From an uncultured Neomegalonema sp. (GTDB taxonomy: Bacteria > Pseudomonadota > Alphaproteobacteria > Rhodobacterales > Rhodobacteraceae): a DNA stretch of 14,239 nt. Below are positions 1 to 5,525 of the stretch, one piece after another; position 1 is the stretch's first letter; each line of letters opens with the position of its first letter. Location: NCBI GenBank assembly GCA_937958345.1, contig CALGNW010000282.1, positions 1 to 14,239 on the forward strand, written 5' to 3'. Below the pieces are notes generated by a model that was not told the DNA's origin, ran no database searches, and worked only from the letters and a program-made list of their open reading frames with translations. The position numbers were made by a program, and so were the translations under genes.

Positions 1-1
1 C

Positions 2-193
2 CGCGTGCTCTCCAAGGGCTCCGAGATCGGCGCAGGCTGGACCCGCCGCGCCAAGAGTTCCGGCAAAGACTACGTCTCGCTGAGCCTCGCCCAGCCCGAG
101 TTCGGACCCCGCCGCCTCTACGCCAATCTGGGCCGCGCCGCAGGAGCCGAAGACGACGACACCTTCGCCCTCATCTGGAACCCGCAAGACTGA
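2..193 (+). CDS. DUF736 family protein, C-terminal part (gene truncated by window start)
   Basis: The open frame runs in from the left edge and stops at TGA 191-193, giving the last 63 or so residues. The sequence ...SEIGAGWTRRAKSSGKDYVS... followed by LSLAQPEFGPRRLYANLG and a closing ALIWNPQD is how I remember the C-terminus of DUF736 proteins, which are about 100 residues long. Function is unknown; the genes are usually found among conjugation or maintenance genes of alphaproteobacterial plasmids and ICEs. The true start is outside the window; the GTG at position 5 is only an internal codon. The stop codon lies inside the first of two hairpins (191-205) that probably end this transcript. 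Confidence 0.8.
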   Translation, partial: RVLSKGSEIGAGWTRRAKSSGKDYVSLSLAQPEFGPRRLYANLGRAAGAEDDDTFALIWNPQD

Positions 194-240
194 GGCTACG
201 CCTCAACAAAGCGGCCTCGTGATGACACGGGGCCGCTTTG
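191..240. terminator. Double hairpin behind the DUF736 gene, probable bidirectional terminator
   Basis: Two stems lie back to back. The first is TGAGGC (191-196), loop TAC, GCCTCA (200-205), and includes the DUF736 stop codon. The second runs 207-240: CAAAGCGGCC pairs exactly with GGCCGCTTTG, and one T-G pair plus CGTG/CACG continue the stem to an ATGA loop, about 15 pairs in all. The CAAAG/CTTTG base supplies short A and T tracts on each strand, but no long T run follows. It sits between two converging genes (DUF736 and the lipoprotein gene ending at 257), which fits a shared terminator. Confidence 0.6.
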
Positions 241-256
241 CACCTTGGCGAAACGG

Positions 257-823
257 CTAATGCGCCGATCCGCCAAGCGCCATTCCCCAATGATGGGCAC
301 GATGATGATCTTGGCTCGCCATCAAGCCATAAAAGCCAAGCGCCTTTATCTTTGAAACCGTGCGTTTTGCATCGGCAGTGACAACCATGATCACGCTGTC
401 ATCGCCGTGCGTGACATCAATGGTCCAGTCCTCCGCGTCTCGGAGAAATGCTGCATGCGCTGACACCATACGTTGCGCCGCCGCAAGAGAGCGTTGATCG
501 CCTGTCACCTCAATACGAAGCCCATTTTCAAGTTTGGTGTGGGCGGCCACCGTATCTGTGATGAGCAAATCCATATCGACCAGATGATTGCGAAGCGCGG
601 TGAGGTTTATTTGCGACCAATCAGTTTCAGGATCAGCTTCCAGACGGACAACGATCTCGGAAAGAGCGGCAAATGCACCTTGTCCCGGTTCAGTCAGAGC
701 GCCCGCGTCGTGTCGCGCGTTCTTATCATGCATTGAATGATCGATCTGGTCGGCCTGTCCATTGGCGCAAGAACCGATCCCGACGATAAGCAGCAAGGCC
801 AGCCCCGCTCGTTTCAAGTTCAC
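257..823 (-). CDS. Small exported lipoprotein with a His-rich C-terminus, unknown function
   Basis: The 188-residue product starts with a lipoprotein signal: K4/R5, a hydrophobic stretch (LALLLIVGIGS) and C19 as the likely lipidated cysteine, so it is probably membrane-anchored in the periplasm. The start is GTG at 821-823, with GGGAGA eight bases upstream. The mature protein has a mixed alpha/beta look without transmembrane segments and ends in QDHHRAHHWGMALGG; the HHxxHH cluster with nearby Met could bind metal, which is inference. I recall similar proteins of unknown function in alphaproteobacterial accessory regions but no characterised member. It is divergent from the Crp/Fnr-type gene at 883, and the palindrome at 877-902 is well placed to activate it. 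Confidence 0.8.
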   Translation of the reverse strand: MNLKRAGLALLLIVGIGSCANGQADQIDHSMHDKNARHDAGALTEPGQGAFAALSEIVVRLEADPETDWSQINLTALRNHLVDMDLLITDTVAAHTKLENGLRIEVTGDQRSLAAAQRMVSAHAAFLRDAEDWTIDVTHGDDSVIMVVTADAKRTVSKIKALGFYGLMASQDHHRAHHWGMALGGSAH

Positions 824-854
824 TGTTCCATTCTCCCTGCGTTGTTGAACCGAA

Positions 855-860
855 AGAATA
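855..860 (-). promoter_or_regulatory. Candidate -10 element of the lipoprotein gene
   Basis: On the minus strand TATTCT (860 to 855) matches four of six TATAAT positions and predicts a transcript start near 848, about 25 bases before the GTG. No good -35 is present. Instead the palindrome at 877-902 is centred at 889.5, about 41.5 bases upstream of that start, which is the class II position for Crp/Fnr activators. Confidence 0.4.
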
Positions 861-876
861 GACAGATCACTCGAAT

Positions 877-902
877 TCAGACATGATCTTAATCATGTCT
901 GA
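877..902. promoter_or_regulatory. Perfect 26-base palindrome, probable Crp/Fnr-family operator
   Basis: TCAGACATGAT (877-887) is followed by the spacer CTTA and then its exact reverse complement (892-902). The core TGAT-N4-ATCA is the spacing and half-site form known for the FNR/DNR branch of the Crp family (TTGAT-N4-ATCAA). It overlaps both possible start codons of the regulator gene (883 and 895), so bound protein could block the regulator's own expression while activating the divergent lipoprotein gene. Confidence 0.65.
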
Positions 903-1419
903 TTGGCGAGAGATTTTTGGAGATGGGATCGCGGTTTCGCTTGGCATTTCGGATGTTCTTTTCCGCCGTGAGGACACGGTCAGCAATATCTATCTGGTCG
1001 AGGCTGGTGCCGTGACCCTCGAGCGAAGCTTATCGGACGGTTCATCGCTTACTCTGAAACGAGCCGAAGCAGGAGCTTTGCTCGCAGAAGCATCGCTCTT
1101 CGCGAAACACTATCATTGCGATGCGGTCGCGAACGAGCCGTCTCACCTTCTGATGCTCCCGAAGACCACCATCCTTGAACGCCTTGAGAAATTTCCGGCC
1201 TCTGCACTCGCGTTGCTGGCGGGAACATCGAAAGAGGTTCAGCGATTGCGAGCCCGCGTCGAGATTTTGCGTCTGAAGCGCGTCGCGGATCGGCTTGATG
1301 CCTGGCTTGAATTCTTCGATCCGCCAAAAAAAGGAGAATGGGTGAGTGTCGCCGAAGCTATTGGTGTGACGCCGCCCGCCCTTTACCGCGAACTCGCCCG
1401 CCGCCGTGAAGCAACTTAG
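883..1419 (+). CDS. Short Crp/Fnr-family transcriptional regulator
   Basis: The 178-residue protein has an abbreviated cNMP-type beta-roll (about residues 25-95, with DTVSNIYLVEAGAVTLER), a long dimerisation helix (about 105-145, KEVQRLRARVEILRLKRVADRL) and a C-terminal helix-turn-helix (about 150-174, WVSVAEAIGVTPPALYREL). The family is usually about 220-240 residues, so the N-terminal arm is missing or reduced. There is no FNR-type cysteine cluster, so Fe-S oxygen sensing is unlikely, and the cAMP-binding signature is not evident; the ligand is unknown. ATG 883 or ATG 895 (residue 5) may be the start; neither has a clear Shine-Dalgarno. The membrane-protein gene follows closely, suggesting an operon. 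Confidence 0.85.
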   Translation: MILIMSDWREIFGDGIAVSLGISDVLFRREDTVSNIYLVEAGAVTLERSLSDGSSLTLKRAEAGALLAEASLFAKHYHCDAVANEPSHLLMLPKTTILERLEKFPASALALLAGTSKEVQRLRARVEILRLKRVADRLDAWLEFFDPPKKGEWVSVAEAIGVTPPALYRELARRREAT

Positions 1420-1432
1420 AGAGAGCGGATCG

Positions 1433-1855
1433 ATGGAAAAAGCGGCATCCTTCTTTCAAAAGCGGCAAAAGCAGCTGGGACTGGCGGCATCCGCATACGT
1501 CATCTTCTTGCTGCTCTCGCACTGGCAACTACCATCAGCGCATGTGTGGTGGATCGCAGCGTTTTTCTCAATCGTCATGAATGGCGTCTACATTCTTGAA
1601 GCGAAAGCCCGACGGGAGTTCATTTCTCGTGAAGCCATTGTAGCGGGCGTACTGATTGTTCTGTCCATCCTCGGTGTGGTTATGTCACCGGTCTTTGTCA
1701 TCGCCGCGATAGTCGGCCATGGCCTTTGGGACCTCGCAAAACATCGTGGTGCAGGCGTTCCTTTCTTCGCCTGGTACACCCTGAGCTGCTTCGCAGTCGA
1801 TGTCCTCTATGGCGCGGCTCTGACCGTCTATTGGGTGACGGCGGCAAGATTTTAA
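1433..1855 (+). CDS. Four-helix integral membrane protein, unknown function
   Basis: The frame is open from GTG 1406, but ATG 1433 is the better start: it leaves a 13-base gap after the regulator's stop instead of a 14-base overlap, and has GAGAG upstream. The 140-residue product has four hydrophobic segments at about 15-33, 41-60, 72-97 and 113-135. The stretch VGHGLWDLAKHRGAGVPFFAWY between helices 3 and 4 carries conserved-looking His, Trp and Asp. This resembles small membrane proteins of the DUF6010 type, but that is a weak memory and not a firm assignment. It probably shares a transcript with the Crp/Fnr-type gene, and may belong functionally with the divergent lipoprotein. Confidence 0.7.
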   Translation: MEKAASFFQKRQKQLGLAASAYVIFLLLSHWQLPSAHVWWIAAFFSIVMNGVYILEAKARREFISREAIVAGVLIVLSILGVVMSPVFVIAAIVGHGLWDLAKHRGAGVPFFAWYTLSCFAVDVLYGAALTVYWVTAARF

Positions 1856-1884
1856 AGAAAATCGATGTGATCATATGCCGTACA

Positions 1885-1933
1885 ATGCGCAGAAATTGCT
1901 TCCTAGCGCATTTTTGTGTATATTGATGCGCAT
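1885..1933 (+). promoter_or_regulatory. Candidate promoter of the tyrosinase unit with three GCGCAT-type elements
   Basis: TTGCTT (1896-1901) and TATATT (1919-1924) are 17 bases apart, a plausible sigma-70-type pair with a good -10 and a weak -35; the transcript would start near 1931, about 26 bases before the ATG at 1957. ATGCGC occurs at 1885-1890 and 1926-1931 and its complement GCGCAT at 1906-1911. The last two form an inverted repeat around the -10, and 1926-1933 is itself the 8-base palindrome ATGCGCAT. This is a reasonable operator layout, though no cognate regulator is evident. Confidence 0.45.
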
Positions 1934-1956
1934 ACTACTTTAGCGAAGGTACGATC

Positions 1957-2232
1957 ATGGCTGAAGAAATGAGGCGCGGATACTCGATTGCGGTCATGGG
2001 AACTGACGCCCCCGCATTCAAAAAATTTCCTACTGAACTGGCGACAAGCAGCCAAGGTGAAATCGCTAAGGCAGCGGAAGAAGAATTGCTGTTTATAGAC
2101 GACGAACCTGTTCCATTTTTAAAAACGGACGATGGTTACTTTATTTTCTTCGAACCAGCAGCGGGAACTTTAATGGAAGCTGCGCGGAGTTTTGTTGATA
2201 CTCAGCCGGAGAAAACCAGTGCAACGCCGTGA
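1957..2232 (+). CDS. Small protein resembling the MelC1 tyrosinase copper chaperone
   Basis: The 91-residue protein starts at ATG 1957 with GAAGG seven bases upstream. Residues 45-84 (LFIDDEPVPFLKTDDGYF, a short turn, then FFEPAAGTLMEAARSFVD) follow the order I remember for Streptomyces MelC1: strand with ID(G), a short strand, a DG turn, an aromatic-[DE]-P loop, and an AARxxVD helix. MelC1 delivers copper to apo-tyrosinase and is encoded just upstream of it, as here: this stop overlaps the start of the tyrosinase gene by 17 bases. Two differences matter. There is no signal peptide and no His-rich segment, and the loop tyrosine of the Streptomyces caddie is replaced by phenylalanine in this alignment. 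The assignment rests on pattern and position, not on a search. Confidence 0.6.
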   Translation: MAEEMRRGYSIAVMGTDAPAFKKFPTELATSSQGEIAKAAEEELLFIDDEPVPFLKTDDGYFIFFEPAAGTLMEAARSFVDTQPEKTSATP

Positions 2233-3013
2233 TATTAACACCCTCACCGAGACCGAGTTAGCTTCGCTGGGTAAGGCATTCAATAAATTATGGTCCGACA
2301 AGGTCATTCAGAAGAATGCAAAACTCCACGAAGACAGTTTCTTCAAAGGCATTCACTGGGGTCCAGCATTCTTGCCCTGGCATCGGGATTTTCTGAGGAA
2401 GCTCGAACTTGCGTTACAAAGGCACGAAAAAACCGTCACGCTCCCTTACTGGGATTGGACAACTAACAAATCGCGCGACTTAAACGCTGGGATTTGGGAG
2501 AGTTTTTTTGGTGGGCGCGACAACAAGGGCGGCAAATTCGACAGCTGGACCTATACCAGAAATGACAGTGATGGAGGACACAAGTTGCCTACGACAAGTA
2601 CTGTCGTAAGTGAACTGGAAGCCAAATCCTTCCTTGCTTACAGGGCAATGGAGTCCGGCACCCATCCACCCGGTCATCGCTGGACGGGCGGCTCTATGGC
2701 GAAGGGAGATTCGCCGCTCGATCCATTGTTCTACTTGCATCACTGCAATTTGGATCGCCTCTGGTCAATTTGGCAGATTAACAATCCGAAGTTGGATCAG
2801 TACGAGCACACTGGGAAACTCGCAGGAAATGATCGTGTTGAAGCCGCACGCGTTCCCTTAAACGAAAAAATGATTGGCGGCGCGACACCCGCTTCAATGC
2901 TGGACCATGCAGCGTTAGGATACACCTATGCTCAAGATCAGGCGCTGGAAACCGCTTGGCGAAAAAAACATGGTACTGCAATCAAGACCCACGTCTCGCC
3001 AGCTGTTGCTTAG
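2216..3013 (+). CDS. Compact tyrosinase-family binuclear copper oxidase
   Basis: The start chosen is GTG 2216, with GGAG seven to nine bases upstream and the domain's N-terminal VQRRDINTLTETEL following at once; the open frame reaches back to TTG 2192. The 265-residue product is close in size to Streptomyces MelC2. CuA is marked by H46-x8-H55 in HWGPAFLPWHR, with H37 as the probable first ligand; then comes LPYWDW (75-80). CuB is marked by H149-x3-H153 in THPPGHRWTGGSM and H174-H175 in DPLFYLHHCNLDRLW. It ends in the typical LDHAALGYTY. Such enzymes oxidise monophenols and/or catechols to quinones. No signal peptide is present, so it is probably cytoplasmic or needs another route out. It is translationally coupled to the MelC1-like gene. 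The true substrate cannot be read from sequence. Confidence 0.9.
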   Translation, partial: PVQRRDINTLTETELASLGKAFNKLWSDKVIQKNAKLHEDSFFKGIHWGPAFLPWHRDFLRKLELALQRHEKTVTLPYWDWTTNKSRDLNAGIWESFFGGRDNKGGKFDSWTYTRNDSDGGHKLPTTSTVVSELEAKSFLAYRAMESGTHPPGHRWTGGSMAKGDSPLDPLFYLHHCNLDRLWSIWQINNPKLDQYEHTGKLAGNDRVEAARVPLNEKMIGGATPASMLDHAALGYTYAQDQALETAWRKKHGTAIKTHVSPAVA

Positions 3014-3120
3014 CGGTCGCGCGCAAAGCGGCAATCCGTGGCGGTGTATCAGTTGAGGTGAAGCATCTGCTTGTTGTTTTGCTAAGCAGTGAAACGCCCA
3101 GAGCATTGTCGATGGAGTAC

Positions 3121-4344
3121 CTAAATCCTGCGAGGGGTGTTCATTGCCCCGTCGATCCTTTTCCCGATGGCCTCTACCGCATTGCGCAGTGGATCATCGC
3201 TCAGGTGAGCATAGCGAGCTGTCGTCGAAGTTTCTTTATGACCCAACAATGCGCCTATAACTGGAAGCGACATTCCGCCGCCAGCGCCTACACTCGCGAA
3301 ACTATGTCGGAGGTCATGAATTCGCAGATCGGGCAATCCAGCAGCCTCTCGAATTGCCGACCATGGATCTTTCATGTTCACCAGATGTGAGCCGGGTTTC
3401 ACACCTGGAATAACGTACGGGTTATCTAAACCACGAGGAAGCTCGGACAATAATTTCAATGCCGGTGCTGGCAGATAAACGAATTTGGCCCCCGTCTTTG
3501 AGTCCGGCAGCTCAAGGCGCGACTCGGCGAAATTCACAAAGTCCCATTTGAGTTTCAGAATTTCTCCTCTGCGAGCGCCCGTAAATATTAACAATCTTAG
3601 GGCGGCGACCGCTTGAGGCGGCACAAAGTAAGGTGATGACCTTCCTGGGCGCGTGTAGGCCATATCACCAGATTCTGCTTCGGACAGTGCATCGCCTAGC
3701 CGCGCAAACTCGTCGGCGGATAGAAAACGCTCGCGGCGATCTTCGCGAAACTTTTTGATGTGCCTGCAGGGATTAGAACCATCTGGCCGCCACTCCCATA
3801 CCTCAGCAAGATTGAACGCTTTAGATAGCATGGCGAGTACACGGTTGGCGCGATAAGGCGTCTCCGACAGGCTTTTGTGAAACCGATCAATATCCGAACG
3901 CGTTACCTCAGCAACCTTGCGCTTCCCAAAAGCGGGGCCAACAAAAGTTCGAATGATCCGCTCATCGTCTTCGACACTCGATGCCTTTTTGTGAGGCTTC
4001 GCGTGATCGGTAATGTAGCGCTCAAAGAGATCGAACATTCTTGGTGCAACGCGTTTCTCATGACGCTCTCCACATGGATCGCCACCTCGTCGAATCTCGG
4101 CCGCCCAATCCATTGCGATCTCACGAGCCTGATCGAGCGTGAGCATCCCATACTTTCCAACAACCGGCTCTCTACGGGTCGCGGTTCGTCCGCCTCCAAC
4201 GCGGTATTTGAAGACGAAGACCTTCCGCCCAGACTGCTCGATCCTCACCCCGAAACCAGGGATCCGTGTATCCCACATTACGTATCTGCGATCAGATGGA
4301 AGAGCGCCATCGATGACACGTTTCGTGAGTTTTTGTGGTTCCAT
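3121..4344 (-). CDS. Tyrosine recombinase (integrase) with N-terminal arm-binding domain
   Basis: The start is ATG 4342-4344, with GAGGA about eight bases upstream; the frame is open to 4377. The 407-residue product has an N-terminal DUF4102-like arm-type DNA-binding region (about 1-95, with DTRIPGFGVRIEQSG), a core-binding domain (about 100-200) and a catalytic domain. Its catalytic residues are R258 (TGARRGEIL), K283, H343-x2-R346 (HDLRHSFAS), H369 (LLGHKE) and Y378 (TTARYAHLSDD). All are intact, so it should be active. It lies 161 bases from the tRNA-Arg 3' half, its presumed att site, and is convergent with the tyrosinase gene. Family members integrate and, with an excisionase, excise islands and ICEs; no excisionase gene is seen in this window. 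Confidence 0.95.
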   Translation of the reverse strand: MEPQKLTKRVIDGALPSDRRYVMWDTRIPGFGVRIEQSGRKVFVFKYRVGGGRTATRREPVVGKYGMLTLDQAREIAMDWAAEIRRGGDPCGERHEKRVAPRMFDLFERYITDHAKPHKKASSVEDDERIIRTFVGPAFGKRKVAEVTRSDIDRFHKSLSETPYRANRVLAMLSKAFNLAEVWEWRPDGSNPCRHIKKFREDRRERFLSADEFARLGDALSEAESGDMAYTRPGRSSPYFVPPQAVAALRLLIFTGARRGEILKLKWDFVNFAESRLELPDSKTGAKFVYLPAPALKLLSELPRGLDNPYVIPGVKPGSHLVNMKDPWSAIREAAGLPDLRIHDLRHSFASVGAGGGMSLPVIGALLGHKETSTTARYAHLSDDPLRNAVEAIGKRIDGAMNTPRRI

Positions 4345-4367
4345 CGTTTGTTCCTCATTTACCGTTT

Positions 4368-4389
4368 TGCTGACCACCTGCTGACCACC
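4368..4389. repeat. Two exact tandem copies of an 11-base unit upstream of the integrase
   Basis: TGCTGACCACC occurs at 4368-4378 and again at 4379-4389 without a gap. The pair starts 23 bases before the integrase start codon, between the gene and the att junction. Head-to-tail repeats one helical turn apart in this place are the usual form of arm-type integrase sites or of an excisionase or repressor operator. Which of these it is cannot be told from sequence. Confidence 0.7.
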
Positions 4390-4402
4390 GAAGCAGAAAA
4401 CC

Positions 4403-4437
4403 AGTGTAGCGTACAGAAAGAGAACAAGTCTATTAAA
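4403..4437 (-). promoter_or_regulatory. Weak candidate integrase promoter
   Basis: On the minus strand TACACT (4408 to 4403) could be a -10, with TAGACT about 18 bases upstream as a poor -35. The transcript would start near 4396 and carry the 11-base tandem repeat in its leader, which would suit autoregulation. The match is poor and other placements are possible. Confidence 0.25.
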
Positions 4438-4505
4438 ATATATATTTCAGTGCATTAAGTAGCACCACGAAAGAACGGGAAACTACGCGAAACACCTATT
4501 TTTAG

Positions 4506-4552
4506 GACTACGAATCAAGGGGTCGGGGGTTCGAATCCTCCCCAGCGCGCCA
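4506..4552 (+). other. 3' half of tRNA-Arg(ACG), probable att core of the integrated element
   Basis: From 4506 the sequence reads as tRNA from the anticodon loop to CCA: loop CTACGAA (4508-4514, anticodon ACG), 3' anticodon stem TCAAG (4515-4519), a five-base variable loop ending in C (4520-4524), T stem GGGGG / CCTCC around TTCGAAT (4525-4541), acceptor strand CCAGCGC (4542-4548), discriminator G and CCA. Every element has the right length. Upstream of 4506 the sequence fails to pair: the 5' anticodon stem should be CTTGA but only its last two bases fit, and there is no D arm or 5' acceptor strand. It is therefore a half gene left at the element's end and not an active tRNA. Confidence 0.85.
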
Positions 4553-4654
4553 ATTTTTCAACAGGTTAGTTGATGTTATGTCTCCCGGTTCTCGGGTGGG
4601 CATGGTGGTTATCCGGTCGCGCGCAGCGGATTCTCATATTCTTCAATGAATAAG

Positions 4655-4689
4655 AAATTCGAGATTTGGACGGCGGATGACTCGAATTT
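4655..4689. promoter_or_regulatory. Interrupted 9+9 base palindrome upstream of the outer-membrane protein gene
   Basis: AAATTCGAG (4655-4663) and its exact complement CTCGAATTT (4681-4689) are separated by 17 bases. The palindrome ends 56 bases before the ATG at 4746. It could be an operator or the site of a dimeric regulator. It has no T run, so it is unlikely to be a terminator. No promoter hexamers are convincing nearby. Confidence 0.4.
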
Positions 4690-4745
4690 GAGCTGTTGAA
4701 ACCAAATAGCTCGCATTCGGTAGCGCGATGAATTAACCTTTTGAT

Positions 4746-5525
4746 ATGCGGAGTTTAGTTCAAGCCCTCGTTTTGGTTCCTGCTTTGAGTACGGAATGTT
4801 TGGGGGGAGCTTGGACGATGCCCGAGGGCGCGTCGCAGGTTATTGTCACCGCCGCATATTCATTCGCCGATGAAGCTTTGAATGCGGGCGGTGATGGGTT
4901 TGATATTGAAAAATTCGAGAAGTTCGAGCTGCGCGGGTATGCGGAGTACGGCTTCACCGATTGGGCGACGGTTGTTTTGCAGCCCGAGTTGCGTTCGAAA
5001 TCGCAGGGGGACGAGCGGAGCGTCGGATTTGGCAGGGTTGATTTCGGCCTGCGGGCGCGTGTCTGGAAGAATGATTTTGCGGTTGCGTCAATCGAGGTGT
5101 CGGCGAGCGCCCCCGGCCAGCGCGACAAACTGATCCCGCTGAACGGCGGCGATACGGATTGGGAATTCGACGTGCGGGCGTTGTACGGTCGCGGGTTCGA
5201 TTTTGCCTCGGGGCATGGTTTTGCCGACATCCAGTTGGGGTTTAAGCATCGGGTCGACGAACCCGCCGACGAGGTCGCGCTCGACCTGACCTTGGGATTT
5301 GACCTGACGGACGACATGTTTGTGATGGGTCAGAGCTTTAACCGGGTGTCCGTCGGGCGGGCGAGGGAGCCGTTTACGAAAACGACGGACCACAAGATTG
5401 CGCTGAGCGGGGTCTATAAATTTGACGGGCTCTATTCGGTTCAGGCCGGATTTCTGGCGACCGTTGCGGGATTTAATGTGTTGCAGGAGCGCGGTGCTTT
5501 CGCTGCGGTCTGGCGCAGGTTTTAG
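4746..5525 (+). CDS. Probable outer-membrane beta-barrel protein, unknown function
   Basis: The 259-residue product begins with a short signal-like sequence (R2, then LVQALVLVPAL, possible cleavage after LGGA at about 22). It continues in alternating polar/hydrophobic strands (e.g. FELRGYAEYGFTDWATVVLQPEL) separated by Gly/Asp-rich turns, and ends in aromatic WRRF; a C-terminal Phe is the usual recognition signal of outer-membrane barrels. It resembles uncharacterised barrel proteins of the phenol-degradation MetA or transporter type only in general form. No clear Shine-Dalgarno precedes ATG 4746, so the start is not firm. It is the first gene on the chromosomal side of the att junction and converges with the MoaD-like gene, sharing four bases with it (TTAG, 5522-5525). 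Confidence 0.7.
   Translation: MRSLVQALVLVPALSTECLGGAWTMPEGASQVIVTAAYSFADEALNAGGDGFDIEKFEKFELRGYAEYGFTDWATVVLQPELRSKSQGDERSVGFGRVDFGLRARVWKNDFAVASIEVSASAPGQRDKLIPLNGGDTDWEFDVRALYGRGFDFASGHGFADIQLGFKHRVDEPADEVALDLTLGFDLTDDMFVMGQSFNRVSVGRAREPFTKTTDHKIALSGVYKFDGLYSVQAGFLATVAGFNVLQERGAFAAVWRRF

Larger units (their letters stand above)
1..4552. mobile_element. Right-hand end of an integrated element (ICE or genomic island), left end outside the window
   Basis: Three things point to one integrated element. A tyrosine-recombinase gene (3121-4344) lies beside a 3' half of tRNA-Arg (4506-4552), the usual trace of integration into a tRNA 3' end. A DUF736 gene end at the left edge belongs to a family common in alphaproteobacterial conjugative plasmids and ICEs. 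The cargo between them (lipoprotein/regulator module, tyrosinase pair) is accessory in kind, and the tyrosinase unit is visibly AT-richer than the genes to the right of 4745. Because the tRNA half is on the plus strand with its CCA end at 4552, the intact tRNA should lie at the left end and the element between them. The left boundary and any transfer genes are not visible, so whether it is an ICE, a non-conjugative island or a degraded remnant cannot be decided. Confidence 0.7.
4345..4745. other. Gene-free stretch holding integrase regulatory region, att junction and upstream region of the beta-barrel gene
   Basis: No convincing gene lies in these 401 bases. In order they hold the 11-base tandem repeat (4368-4389), an AT-rich patch (about 4428-4455) of the kind where integration host factor or an excisionase might bind, the tRNA-Arg 3' half (4506-4552), and an interrupted palindrome (4655-4689) before the outer-membrane protein gene. 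The rest, 4553-4654 and 4690-4745, shows nothing I can assign. Confidence 0.6.

Noticed and set aside
883..1419. An oxygen-sensing FNR with an Fe-S cluster
   Set aside because: The protein has no N-terminal cysteine cluster; only the family and probable DNA site resemble FNR/DNR.
3067..3089. Terminator between tyrosinase and integrase (CTGCTT / AAGCAG)
   Set aside because: Only a six-pair stem with an 11-base loop and no T run; too weak to call.
2956..3390. 144-residue plus-strand open frame across the tyrosinase end and the integrase
   Set aside because: It overlaps two well-supported genes, has no recognisable motif and no ribosome-binding site; it is a shadow of the integrase.
3877..4458. 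193-residue plus-strand open frame opposite the integrase N-terminus
   Set aside because: Antisense to a clear integrase coding region; composition unlike a real protein.
4506..4552. A functional tRNA gene
   Set aside because: There is no D arm, no 5' acceptor strand and the 5' anticodon stem does not pair; only the 3' half is present.
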